Positions 33,390 to 45,559 of a stretch of DNA of 64,000 nucleotides are shown one piece after another. The stretch is from Adiantum capillus-veneris (Eukaryota > Streptophyta > Polypodiopsida > Polypodiales > Pteridaceae), in NCBI GenBank assembly GCA_014529385.2, contig CM043947.1, positions 126,786,891 through 126,850,890 of the forward strand, read 5' to 3'. Every line of letters starts with the position of its first letter. The first letter of the stretch is position 1. A program made the translations under genes and the position numbers. The notes beneath the pieces are model-generated. The model had not been told where the DNA came from. It did not search any database and worked only from the letters and a program-made list of their open reading frames with translations.

Positions 33390-35728
33390 ATCCTAAGTCC
33401 TCTGCCGCTTGTAGTGGGGGACCTAGAATTCTAAAGAGTAATATGACATTAATCCCAAACACTAAATTGAAAGGTGTTGTTCCCAATTTTGTTTTGTATG
33501 CTATCCTATATCCCAAAAGAGCTCATTTACAATTTTGTGAGCACGGTGCATAGATTTTGTTTGTGCTCTCAGCTTTTCTATATGCTTGAGGGTGATATGG
33601 TGTGAATTAGAATGAAGCACCATAAATTCTTGTAATAGATAGGAAACCATATCATTTATGAAGTGAGTTCCTCGATCACTTACTATCTCAATCGCAAGCC
33701 CATATCTGGTGAAGATGTTTTCATATAAGAAATACGATGTTGTTCTGGCATTAGTCTTTTGCATGGCTTTGGCTTCCACCCATTTGGTCAAGTAATCTGT
33801 GGCCACTATGATGTATTGAGCATGCGTCTTATAGGTTGGTGTTGTGATAGATCCAAACAAAATCTATTCCCCACTTGGCAAAAGCCCATACCCAAAATCG
33901 GTCTTAATGGCATTTCATGGCGTTGCATAGGTTCTTTTAAGTGTTGGCAATCCTCACATTGTTTTACGTACTATTCTACATCCATGTACATAGTTGGCCA
34001 CCAGATTCCCACAAGAAGTATCGCTTTTACAGTTTTGTCTGCAAAAAAGTGATCTCCTGCCAGCGGACCGCCGACACTTGCTCAAAAAATTGGTACGTAC
34101 TTGATTTCTACGACACAGATTCTCAAGTTGTTGTTGATCCCCCTCTAATAAAGGTGATTTTCATTCATGACGGTTCATGATCGTTGGTAAGACTCCTCTT
34201 TCTAGGTAATCCACAGTGTATTTACCCTACTTGGGTGCTTCTACTATTCTAAACAGTGTAGCATGTTTGATTGGCATCTGAATTGCATGAGTATCACATG
34301 AACTGACATAGCCATGGACACTTCGCTGAAGATGTGGCAATACACCCCAAGTTGCATTAATCTCTGCAATGTCTCCATTTTTGCATTATGAATTCCCATC
34401 GTTTGCACGTGAGTTGTCTCAAGTACAAATATTTCTCCGATGTCTTTATACATAGCCTAAGTATCCCATCCTTCACGTGCTTATACAACCGTCTTGCTAT
34501 TAGCATAAGCGATCATGTTTGTTCAATGGCTGATGGATGCCTTTTGAATCAATGGTGAGCAATGACATTACATCTTTGGTCCATCTCGGTACTATTTGTA
34601 TATTTAAAAGATACGAGTCTTGCAGGTTATCGTCAACTCCAAGAGGTGCTTCTCCATGAATCAATCGAGAAAAATTATATGCCCTCTAATGAGTAGTCCC
34701 TTTTTTTCCCATTACAATGAAATCAAATCCTAGTAATATAATAAACCATCAAACAATTCATCGAGTATTGCATGGTTTGTTCACCAAATACAATAGTGCC
34801 TGGTGATCCACAAAAAATACAAATTTGTTTAAGAGAAGGTAACGTCTAAACTTTTTGACGGCATAGATCATTGCCAATCCCTCTCTTTTTGTGTTCATGT
34901 AATTTTGCTTTGCACTATTGAGTTTTCTACTAGAGTAACATATGGAAAAATTCATATTGCTCTAGGTTGTGCTAAGATGAATCCAATTGCATATGCCGAT
35001 GCATCTATGTGGACATGGAAGAGCTTGTTCCAATCAGGGGCTTTCAAAATTGAAGTAAAAATGAGTCTTTGCTTCAACTGTTGAAACACTTTTTTGCATT
35101 CTTTGTTCCAATCAAACTTTGGGATGAGAACATAGAGAGGTATTGCAATGACTGCATACATATTGATAAACCTTTGATAATAGTCACAATGGCCCATAAA
35201 AGCTTGTATGTCTCTAACTTTGGTGGGTCTTGGAAGAGAAACAATGGCTTGTATCTTCTCAAGATCTATGGAAATGCCATTTTTGGACACGATATGCCCA
35301 AATTCTTCCCTTGTCTTACCATGAAGACACCTTTTTCATGATTCAAACAAATGCAATAAGTTCTGCACTTTTCAAAGATCTTCTTCAAGTGCTCAACATG
35401 TTCGTTTCTCGATAGAGAATGCACACACAGGTCATCCATGTAAATTTCTAAGAATTGTCTTAGATATTGTTTGAATGCATGACTCATCAGCTTCTAGAAT
35501 GTGGCACGTGCATCGGTCAAGCCAAATGGCATTACCCTATAAGCACATGTCCCATTCTATTGCAAAAACCATTTTGTGATGATCCTATGGATTTATTGTC
35601 AGCTGATTATAGCCCAAAAAGCCATCAAGAAAATTGTAAGCTTCCTTGGCCACAACTCTCTCAACCACATAATCTATGATGGGTAAGGGATAGTTTTCTC
35701 TTATCGTGGCAATGTTTACGTGCTTGAG

Positions 35729-35813
<85 letters not shown>

Positions 35814-36480
35814 TTTCCATTGTTTTTGGGCACTACCACGATTGGTGACATCCATTCCGTATGTTCGATCTCGTAGATAAACTCTACCTCTTGAGTTTAT
35901 TTATCTCTTCTTTGATTTTCTTCGCAAATGTCTCATTGTATGTATAGGGACGTTGTCTACCCAGATTAGCATCACTCTTAAGGGGTATTATATGTTGATA
36001 TATGCTTGGGTCCACTCCTTTGAGATCTTTGTACAACCAAGCAAACAAATATCTATATTGTTTGAGAGTAGCTATTAAAATCCGCTCTTCCTCTTCGGTG
36101 AGTTCTATGGCTATGTAAGCCGGTTTTGGTTCTTCTCCTGGTTTATCTAGGCCAATCCTCTTGCCATTTTTAGAACCATCATACGATGTACCTGGTTTCC
36201 TAGAGCTCCCTTATTGGTTGTTAAATCACAATCTTCTATCCTAAATGGTGTACTTTTTATAGTGAGAGGATACATCAAATTTCTCAGTGTTGGACTCTTC
36301 TTCACTTTCCACGTCCGTTGTCCAGACTTCTTCCAGAGTCTGTTTCAATTTTTCATATTTGTATTTTTGTTCAATATTAGACATTTTTGTTCTGTTTTTG
36401 GGTTTCTTTTTGTTTTGCTTCTTTGGGTTTGTCCGTAGAGACGTTAAAGTTAATAGCTTTTGTGTGATTTTGTCTCAAAC
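33390..36480 (-). pseudogene. Minus-strand Ty3/gypsy pol (RT, RNase H, integrase)
   Basis: Read on the minus strand, from 36480 down: a linker with PKPAYIAIELTEEEERILIATL (about 36130-36060) and YRYLFAWLYKDLKGVDP; the RT entry MSPIVVVPKNNGKL (35851-35810); a microsatellite; then NVNIATIRENYPLP-like sequence and FLDGFLGYNQ; the catalytic YMDD near 35442-35431; RNase H entry FHVHIDASAYAIGFILAQP near 35020-34960 and RKLNSAKQNYMNTKREGLA (34920-34860); integrase core WVEAKAM and EIVSDRGTHFIND (33720-33650) with the second Asp kept; an integrase tail to about 33390. Frameshifts and stops separate most domains. The wording resembles Athila/Tat-type pol. LTRs were not found. Confidence 0.85.
35731..35810 (+). 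repeat. Compound (CT)n(CA)n microsatellite inside the RT frame
   Basis: About 50 bases of CT followed by about 30 of CA. On the minus strand it encodes alternating Val-Cys then Arg-Glu in the RT frame, in place of the usual R-V-C-V-D-x-K-x-L-N block between the PKxNGKL and NYPLP motifs. Confidence 0.95.
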
Positions 36481-36537
36481 GTAGACATCTACTCCCACGA
36501 GCATGAGATACTACATTTTTCTCATTAATCGAGGGTC
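36481..36537. other. Junction of two divergently oriented gypsy pol relics
   Basis: The minus-strand pol upstream and the plus-strand pol downstream abut here without recognisable LTRs. The 5' LTR and gag of the plus-strand element are therefore missing or lie outside. Confidence 0.4.
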
Positions 36538-39500
36538 ATGATAGATGACTCTGCCACACACAACTTTGTAAACTATGGTCTTGTGAAGAAACTAAAACTT
36601 TCTCAACAACCAAGTGCTCACCATTATGTCGTCTCCATGATAAATGGCGAAGAAAAGAAGATATGGGATACTTTGAAACCCAATTTGGAAGTTGAGATAC
36701 AAGGGCATAAAGAGACACTTGACTTCAAATTATGAATATGGATCATGCAGACTTTGTTTTGGGAAGGGAATGGTTGTGGGGACTAGGAACTTCTTTGAAA
36801 CGGAGTTACCATCAAAACTCACTAGAATTTGAAAAAGAAGGTAAAAATTTTGTTATACAATGTGAGCATGATGTAAAGAATAGTCCTTTGAAATGTTCTC
36901 TTGAGTTACAAAAGCTTGTAAATAAAAAGTCTTGTGATGTATATATGCTTTGGTGTCAATCTGATTAAATAAAGATTGTGATATAGGAATGAAAAATCAG
37001 GTTCCTTACTCATCTTTGTCTTCTCGTGATGATTATGAAAGTGATTTAAAGGTCTTGTTAGAGGAATTTAAAGATGTTTTTCCTTTTGATTTTCCAAAAG
37101 GTTTTCCTCCCAAAAGAGGTGAAGTGGATCATCCTATTGATTCAGTTAAAGATGCAAAGCCTATCTGTAAACCACCTTATAGATTAGGCCGAGCACAACA
37201 CTTAGAATTAGAAAGGCAATTCCAAAACTATGTAGATAAAGGTTTCATTAAACCCAAACTCTCTGTGAAGAAAAAGATGGCTCTATGCGGCTTTGCGTCG
37301 ACTATAAAGCACTAAATAATCTCACAATCAAGAACATGTTCCCTATGCTTAGAATAGAAGATCTATGCAACTTTGTGTCGACTATAAAGCACTAAATAAT
37401 CTCACAATCAAGAACATGTTCCCTATGCCTAGAATAGAAGATCTTTTTGATCAGTTAGAAGGAGCTAAGTATTTTACTAAGATCGACTTAGGGTTTGGCT
37501 ATCATCAAGTTAGAATAAGGACTGAAGATGTTGCAAAAACAGCCTTCAAGACTAGATATGGACATTATGAGTTTTTGGTAATGCCTTTTGGGCTTACCAA
37601 TGCACCAGCTACCTTTATGAAGCTGATGAATAGTGTTCTACGATCGTATCTACACAAATTTGTAGTCTTTCTTGGTGATATCCTCATCTATAGTCATACT
37701 CAAGGGGAGCATTTAGAGCACCTTAGAAAAGTGTTCCAATTGCTTAAAGAAAATTCTCTTTACGCAAAGGAATCCAAATGTGAATCCTTTGATGAATAAG
37801 TGAAATAGCTTGGTCATATCATTTCGAAAGACAGAATCAGGATGGATCCAGAAACGGCTCAAGCTATTTTGCGGTGGCCTGAACCTAAGAACCTAGAAGA
37901 GCTGCAGATCTTCTTGCGAATGTCTGGATTTTATTGTAGATTCATTAAGGTTTATGCCAAGCTATCAATCCCCATAACTGACCAACTCAAAGGAAAGGGA
38001 AAAACCTTTGAGTGGGAGAAAAACCAAAAGAAAAGTATGCAAAAATTATAGGTAGCAATAGCTACATCTCCAATTTTATATATAGTGGATCTCAATAAGC
38101 CGTTTGTGGTTAAATTAGATGCTAGTAATTTTGCAATAGGTGCGGTCCTAACTCAAGAAGGTCGACCAATAGCATTTGAAAGTAAAAAGTTGATCATGCA
38201 GAATAAAATTACTCAGTATATGAGATGAAGTTGTATGCTATTGTACATGCATTAAAGAAATGGAAGCACTATTTATATGGTGCTAAGGTCATGATAGTGT
38301 TTGGTCAAGAAAGCATTAAGTGGCTTTTCAATCAAACAGAGTTGAAAGGTCGTAAGGTCAAATGGGCTGAACTCTTACAAGAGTTTGATTATGAGCATAT
38401 GTATCGCAAAGGGAAATAATGTGGTACCAAATTCCCTTAGCAAGATGCCTATGATAAATTAATTGAGTTTTACTCAATTCAACAGTGATCTACTTGAATC
38501 ATTAAGAGGGGAATGTCAGGTTGATCCTGCATATTCCAAGATATGGGAAACCATCCAAAAAGGGGATCCTAAACAAGAGGTTTTCAATGAGAATTATGCA
38601 TCTGAGTGCTTTAGAAGGATCCAAGTGGAATAATTTTGCCATAGATGATGGCTATTTACTATACAAAGGTAGGGTATGTGTCCCAAAAGATCAAGAGATT
38701 AGGCGTCAGATACTCTATAAGTGTCACGATAGTCCAAGCGCGGGACATCTAGGTGTGAACAAGACTCGTAGTCTTGTTAAGGTGCAATTTTATTGTCTGG
38801 AATCTATAAGGGAATCCTAGAATATGTGGTTATATGTAATAAATGCCAAATCAATATAGCTAAAAGACTTAAGATGGGTGGACTACTCCATCTATTAGAC
38901 ATTCCTTTAGGGAAATGGGAGAGTGTCTCCCATGCATTTTATTACTCCATGCATTTTATAATTGGTTTACATAGAACACATAGGGGGCACAACTCTATTT
39001 GGGTAATAGTGTATAGGTTACCCAAAATGGCTAGGTTAATTCAAACAAATATGATATTAAAACTCCTAAATTAGCTAGATCATTTGTAGAAAATCTCTAT
39101 CAACTATATGGTTTACCAGCAGACATTGTGTCAAACAGAGACGGGAAGTTTAATAGCCATTTTTTGAGAGGTGTGTTTAAGAGATTGGAAACTAAACTAA
39201 GCATGAGCACAATTGAGCATCTTCAAATGGATGGTCAAATTGAAAGGGTTAATTAAATCCTAGAAGATATGCTATGGCATATGTTAGTAAACAGCAAACT
39301 AATTGGGAAGAGTACTTACCTATAGTAGAGTTTGCATATAATAGTGCCAAGCACTCGTCCATTGAATATAGTTCATTTACGTTAATGATGGGTTTCAACC
39401 TAGAGCTCCTTATGCAGTAGGACTGCAAAAGGAAAGGGTTCAGGTGCAGCTAAAGATTCTTTAAAAGAGATGAATGAAATGCTTGAACTTGTTAAAGATA

Positions 39501-39626
39501 GCATTAAAAGGGCTCAAGAAAGAGCAAAAGCGTACATTGATTTTTATAGAAGGCCTCTTACCTTTGGGGAAGGGGAGCAAGTTTGTTTAAAAGTTCATGA
39601 AAAGTATGAAAGCATGAAGACATGAC
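36538..39626 (+). pseudogene. Plus-strand Ty3/gypsy pol, part 1 (protease to integrase)
   Basis: The protease block IDDSATHNFV starts at 36538 (D-S-A in place of D-S/T-G). A linker with a frame change at about 36732 leads to RT. After an 80 bp tandem duplication (37283-37442) RT reads [46 protein letters not shown] and FLGDILIYS (37669-37695), where the first catalytic Asp is Gly. RNase H entry FVVKLDASNFAIGAVL is near 38105-38150, and the later part, with KLYAIVHALKKWKHYL, is at 38228-38275. The integrase zinc region CHDSPSAGHLGVNKTRSLV (38724-38780) and CNKCQ follow, then a broken core. The last readable part, near 39560-39610, is the KVHEKYESMK segment. It is then cut by an insertion at 39629 and resumes at 48418. 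Confidence 0.85.
37283..37442 (+). repeat. 80 bp tandem duplication inside RT
   Basis: Two adjacent 80 bp units (37283-37362 and 37363-37442) differ at only a few positions. Both contain gtcgactataaagcactaaa and end agaatagaagatct. Eighty is not a multiple of three, so the duplication shifts the RT frame. Confidence 0.9.
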
Positions 39627-39628
39627 TA

Positions 39629-39747
39629 TGAGACCGTGGGGAACTAGCACATGCAACTCTCCACTCAACCTCGCTATATATAGGCTTATAGTTGTCTAAG
39701 TATAGCAGCTCTTGATCACATGTGAGGTTTTGATCTTTGGCATGACA
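39629..39747 (-). repeat. 3' LTR (119 bp) of a minus-strand LTR element
   Basis: TGAGACCGTGGGG .. GGCATGACA on the plus strand, repeated at 45140-45224 plus 48365-48412. The inner side (39748-39761, ttaatcccccttgg) is the complement of a polypurine tract. Flanks gacta (39624-39628) and gacca (48413-48417) look like a target duplication with one change. A tatatatagg word may be the LTR promoter. Confidence 0.75.
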
Positions 39748-40049
39748 TTAATCCCCCTTGGAGAAGCATATTTGTCCTAAAAACAAAAGTGGTGATATCT
39801 TCGTAAGAACACTAATGTTTTTCCAGTGGCATCCTTTATGGATCCAACTGTCCATTTGATGGGAATTGATGGGAACACGGTTTAGTAGGAGGTTCAATGA
39901 AATCAAGAAGATCAACTTGATTTTTCACATTGTTGTCTCTTTGCAAACGTCTTGTGTAACTGGCTCATATTCAACATAGCATATAGACTCTATTTAAAAC
40001 TCACTTGAGTATGCTAAACGCGTTATCACAACTAAGACGTGTTTAAAAG

Positions 40050-40620
40050 AATACCTCTTCTCACTTTTCATGAAAGTAACTGGCTGAAGTAACTTGACAT
40101 TAGCAAAGGATAAATCCTTGACTTGTTATCATTCTTTTTTGGTAATCAACCCCACCATAATTGGTGATCAAGATTGAAAACCTGATCTAAACATGAAGGG
40201 ATTAAACATATTCGCATCATGCTTTGCCTCATGGTGGTAAGCGAACTCCAAGTAGAGAGATAACCTTATTGGATTTCTTGGTGCTAACGTATGCTCTTAG
40301 CATATTCTTTAGCACAAGATTAAAACTTATAATCCACCTATCCACTTTTGGATATAATAACAATACGAAGTTGTGTTTCCCAACCGTTCACAGACAGTCT
40401 CTAAAAATGACTTGTAAATGTGGGTCACAATTTCGTAGTACAACATTGCTGAGTAATCAACAATGTTAGGAATAACCAACTTGGTTAAATGTACAAAGTT
40501 TAATCATTGATCTATCAACACCCAAACTGAGTCATGACCTCTATTGGTGATTGGTAAACCCACAAGTAAGTGTGAAGAGATACTGCACATAATGTGCGAA
40601 ATGCTTCATAAGCTATCAAT
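40050..40620 (-). pseudogene. Ty3/gypsy-like integrase relic
   Basis: On the minus strand, pieces in different frames give GFTNHQ, then SLGVDRSMIK, then VLRNCDPHLQVIFRDCL and LEFAYHHEAKHD. These match in order the integrase core blocks DSVWVxVDRxTK, VSDRDxxFxSxFW and xEFAYNxxxH. All catalytic positions are degraded. Its location close to the 3' LTR fits integrase at the end of pol. Confidence 0.6.
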
Positions 40621-43600
40621 TTTATGAATTTTCAAGCCGCTCCAAATCAGCTTTTGCTAAACACTAGGGCCCATAGCACCTAGTGTGCATACCTTTAGCA
40701 AAAAATCATTCCAAACCTTCATTTTCATGACTATAACTGCCAATACTTATGGAAAATCTGATGTTCATAGCATACATCAAAGAGGAGAGTGACGAGTTCT
40801 GAGAAGAAACTAAAGACCTCCTACTACAATTACTTGCAAGCCTTTCTAAAACGTTTGAACCGTAATAGAATGTGAAACATAAAGTACATCTAGGTACAAA
40901 AAATAAAACATTTTCATTAACATTACATAGCCTTGCGATTTACATAAACAACAATCCGTTAATGTTGTTTAGCAGCACTTGTAACCTTCACAAGTCGTTC
41001 TAAGTACCCGACAATTTTTGGCCTCTGAAATTGTTCTTCATACTACGTGCTCAAAGTGGTCTTCAAAACGGATGTGACCAGCACCTAGGGACTCTGTCGC
41101 AACACATAATTGAAATAAAAGGTGCTAGTGTCAGTCCCAAAGACTCATATTCTCCACATGGGGAATATGTCTCAGATAAGGAGGTCCAAAAATGACATCC
41201 TTCAAGTACGAAATGTCCTTGTGTGTGGAGGTAAGTAGAAACACTCAGCAACATGAGTGAGAGGCACCTCACAAACTTTACTTCACACTGGATAAACCAA
41301 ACTCCATGGGTTCCTAGACCATGTTGCTCCCCTTGTGACAACATGTGCCAAACAAAACCCTAACATGTAGGTCCTTAACTGCATAATGCAGAAATGTGTC
41401 TTGGACACTACAACCCAAAATTCCGTGCTCTTACATGACATTGTCATGTCTTTGAAGAGTAAAATGGATGAAAGCGCTCAAGCTTAAACATCCTACTTAG
41501 AAAAGTCAATCAAAGAATATTAAAAAATGAAATAAAACCAAATCATATGCATACCTGGATGTTGAGCATAGTGTTCACTTACTCTAGTCAAATGTACATG
41601 ACCAAATCTCTTAACTAGAAGGACTAGCAACGCTAATTGAAAGATTAGTGAAAAGCAAGTAGTACTGTGCTGATAACCCTGTGTGTTGCCCTTGCAATCC
41701 AAACCCCTTGGTTAAAATCCCTTGGCAGATTGTGGAACTTCTTCACTTGAAAGTACGATTGTGATGAGATCAAACTGTGATCCTCAACATCTATGAAGTG
41801 GTTGTGTATTAGCTGGGACATACCCTTGAAAATACCACTCCTAGAGACATAATCACTGCTGCAACTAAGCAATAGATCCTCTCAAAGAAAGTAGTCATAC
41901 TAAACTTTCTTTGGTGTTTCAACAAGAGATCCCTCCCTGCTTTGAGCTCCCTTAGTCTATTCATGTCGTTCCATGAATTAGTTGATGGATAGCTAGGACA
42001 TGCCTACTTGCTACCCTCATAAAGCATCATCTATATTGCTTGCACCTTGTGCATAGAGCCAATGATTAAAAGTGCCCGTCATTGTACACGCATACAAAAA
42101 TCACAAGCTAGTCTACCAGTTTCAATTATGCTTGAACATTGTAGCTAATGTCATAGCAAAAGCGTAAACAAAGATTCAGTGGAATGAATCCCACTATATT
42201 GGTATGCCATGCATGCATAACAAAAAAATAGTGTGAGAAGCCCTTGGCTGTGATAATCATTTGGTTGTACTAACGGTCTCAATAGTTTGAGCCGATGTGA
42301 TACGTGCCTTGCACGATTGCATTGGCATGGATACATCATATTTTTCCATTTACCAAATGTAAATTGTGACCTTATATCCTCTTATTGCCAAATCTGTGTG
42401 CCATTATCCTTGATCCTAAGTCAATCGATAGTACTATGGCACATAATAGAAGCCTTGCTTCACGTCAAGTTTGTCAAAGCACTTTGCACAACAGAGAAAT
42501 ATTTTTCAAATAAAATATTTAAGACAAAAGAGCATGTAGAACTTGAAATTGGCTAACCTTGTTACCCCTGTGAGAGCAGTTGTCTTCGTTTGAATCTGGC
42601 TTATAGCTATGTATGCTGAGAAATGTTGAGATGTTGGATGTACCTTGCATGCCCTTGTGGCTTGGTTCAGACCAACCTCTAAGAAAAGTCAGGTTTGGAC
42701 ATGTTGCCAAGTTTCCCTAAGTTCGTATGCTAATAGCATATTCCAAACTTTGGAAGCTTACATGCAATATGTCCTGAAGTGAAGCCTTGGTTCTCATAAG
42801 TTCATTGAAAAGATGAGATAGAATGCAACCTAAGTGCTCATAACTAACAAACAAGTGCTCCTATTGACACACAAATGTCAAAGCAAAAGAGAATCAACAT
42901 TGTCGAGCTTGCATAGAAAATCAGCCTTGCTGAGGCGTACATCTTAACGAGAATCCTTAGATTGCCCAATCTTGAAATAGATAGCTTAGAAAGCTTAGCT
43001 ATCAAATTTTATCTTACTACCAATATCTACTTGATCGAAGCAACATTTGCTTGTCAAGTTGGCATGGTAAAAACCTTTGCAAGATTAATTCAAAATATTG
43101 AACTATAACTTGCTTACCAACTTGCTTGAATTGTCGAGTTTGGTGCTAGAATTTGTAGCATCTCTTGGTGTGGTTTACTTGTCAATTGTGGTCACTTGTC
43201 GATCTTGTTGAGTAGGATATGACAAGAAGGTTAAAAGTATCTACAGTAATTGCACGGATAAAATATACATGAGTTGCCCAATGCTGCTTTGTATGTACCC
43301 ATTGCTAATTGCCTTTCAAACTTGGCTTGCAGCCAACAATGTTGATCATAATCAATTCTACTTGTCGACTTCTTGGAATTGGAATTAATGATCAGCCTTG
43401 TCAACTGCCTTTGCCTTACAAGCCATCAACCATGCCTCACTTTTATTGCTAGGCAACCTTGCCTTATTCAAGGTTGAGGAGCGTCATTGAAACTTTTGTA
43501 TGGGTTATCCTTGTTGGAGCCTTGCTTCTTAATCTAGCATCCTGCAGTTCTTTGTCACAAACCTTGCTTGTGTCCGAAACACTTAAATTCCACAATTATG

Positions 43601-43840
43601 GAAGAACGTCCATGGTAGCACACATGTCCGTTGGATGCCATAGACACACAACATGTTCTTGAAGAATTTGGAAAACAAAATCAAAATTGTTTGCTGACCC
43701 CATAAATTACATGTATCAACTTGTCGTGTCGATCACATGGCTGGGTGTCCAAGCTTCCATGATCCTCTAACCGATCATCAATATCGTTTTTGCCTAGTAG
43801 CCTTGCCCTAGCAATTTTTCACACCCAAAACTGCGAGTTG

Positions 43841-43862
43841 GAGAGAGAGAGAGAGAGAGAGA
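43841..43862 (+). repeat. (GA)n microsatellite
   Basis: Eleven GA units. Confidence 0.95.
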
Positions 43863-44989
43863 AACCCCTCTGGGCTTCCAAAATTGGAATAGCTGGTCGG
43901 CCATGCCGAGCACCTTTGCATTACCAGCAATAGGCCTTGCCTTAACTTGCCATATTGCAATTGATTGACTTGCCAACCGGTGAGGCCTTGCCTTTGCATG
44001 ATACAACTGAGTAGCCCAACTTTGGATGCATTAGTGTTAAATATCGACTCTTACAAGCTCACTTCGAGCGGTGGGACGATGTTGTCATAGTCTCGATGCC
44101 TTCATTGTCAACATCTTGCATGTTACATGACCATGCATGCCAAGATTCTTGTTAATCCATGTTGGCTCACAGCCATCTTGATTTTCTATATTGAATCTCA
44201 AGCCTTGCTCAAGTCAAGGACTAATTCTTGTTGCTTCCTTGCAACCTCCTTTCTTGCACTAATTTTCCTTCAAAAAGTTTCCAACCCAGAGATGTTGAAG
44301 TCACGAACTTCAAAGATTAGTGTATGATAGGCATGTGTTGTACGACTTGGTGCTATATAGCTTGCATGGCTTTTTGCATGTGCCGTCCTTGATTAAGCCT
44401 GCATAGGCCGCTTAATTTTCTTTAGATGATGCCTGCTTCTCATTCAAGCTCAACAAAGAATTCATGTGCATGAATGGAGACTTGCATGCTTCGTGCTGCT
44501 TGTGCGATCCAGGAAAGCCTCTCTTTGTAGGCTTCACTCTTTTTGTGAGATCTGAAAAAGACTCTCTTTGCATGGGCTTCTCAGGTCCTGTTGCAAGTCT
44601 CCTTGCATGGGCTTTGCTGCGAGGTGGGAAAGCCTCCTTGAAAATAATAAGCCAACATCCCATGCCCTAAAGGGCATCATAATGAGAAATAAACCATGGC
44701 TCCCATGGTCAGGCAACATGCGGCAGTGCAGAGCCAAAAACTTGCTTGTAGCACCCTTTGTCATCCCCAGGTGAGGTTGCCAAAGAAGCACAACTTGCTT
44801 AGGGTGCCAAAACACATCTTCTTGGAGCCAAAGTCGCCGAAAAATGTGTTGGTGGTTGACGCAAGCCCGCCATGGAAGCCCTTGTTCTCACGTTGCTTGT
44901 CAGCTCTTGAGCCCGCCATGGCAATTTTCCTTTAAAGGGGGCTGCTCTTGCAGCCATGTCCTTGGTTGACCCACTGTGGAAAAACCCTC

Positions 44990-44991
<2 letters not shown>

Positions 44992-45061
<70 letters not shown>
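44992..45061 (+). repeat. (GA)n microsatellite
   Basis: About 70 bases of pure GA, roughly 65 bases inside the primer binding site of the minus-strand element, where a leader sequence would lie. Confidence 0.95.
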
Positions 45062-45063
<2 letters not shown>

Positions 45064-45124
45064 ATGCATCCATGTTTCTCCTCTTCCGGTTCTCCTCCTC
45101 CTCCATGACTGCCCTGCCCCGTGA

Positions 45125-45136
45125 GCTCTGATACCA
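45125..45136 (-). other. Primer binding site, minus strand
   Basis: The plus strand gctctgatacca is the exact complement of TGGTATCAGAGC, the initiator-tRNA-Met primer site. It lies 3 bases inside the LTR edge at 45140. This site is used by copia and by some gypsy elements. Confidence 0.8.
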
Positions 45137-45224
45137 ATATGAGACCGTGGGGAACTAGCACATGCAACTCTCCACCCAACCTTGCTATTTATAGGCTCGT
45201 AGTTGTCTAAATATAGCACCCCTT

Positions 45225-45545
45225 TGTAAGATATGAGCTTTGTCCTAGAGTACTAGAGTATGAGTCAAGGAGAGAAGAGAAGGAATTATCCCACATGCAG
45301 TGGTGCAAGGATGTAGAGCTACTTAAAGCTCATTTCATATATGAATAAACCAAGTCTATTTTGCATCACATCTATATAGTGAGCTTGTGATGGCTTAGCA
45401 GCATTTCAAGATCGTGTTTATGAGTCCAAGTTAATTGATCTTGGAACCTAATTCACTTGAGTGATAATCTAACCAACACACACTCACTTGTGTGCACGAT
45501 GTTTCTATTTCATCCACCATAGCTAGCATGATCCCATTCCCATCA
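45225..45545 (+). repeat. 5' LTR of gag-only copia
   Basis: TGTAAGATATGAG .. TTCCCATCA, 321 bases, closely matching 48031-48364. The shared block tcctagagtactagagtatg lies near the start; gaataaacc (45343-45351) may serve as a poly(A) signal. Confidence 0.85.
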
Positions 45546-45547
45546 AG

Positions 45548-45559
45548 TGGTATCATAAC
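45548..45559 (+). other. Primer binding site of gag-only copia
   Basis: TGGTATCATAAC lies two bases after the LTR and matches the first eight bases of the initiator-tRNA-Met primer site TGGTATCA. Confidence 0.75.

Larger units (their letters stand above)
39748..45124 (-). mobile_element. Interior of the minus-strand element with 119 bp LTRs
   Basis: Orientation is fixed by the primer site at the right and the polypurine tract at the left. The only recognisable coding relic is a Ty3/gypsy-like integrase at 40050-40620. The rest is so full of stops that no gag or RT block can be named with confidence. From about 42900 to 44900 the sequence is rich in the words cttgc and ttgcc. (GA)n arrays lie at 43841-43862 and 44992-45061. 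Confidence 0.5.
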
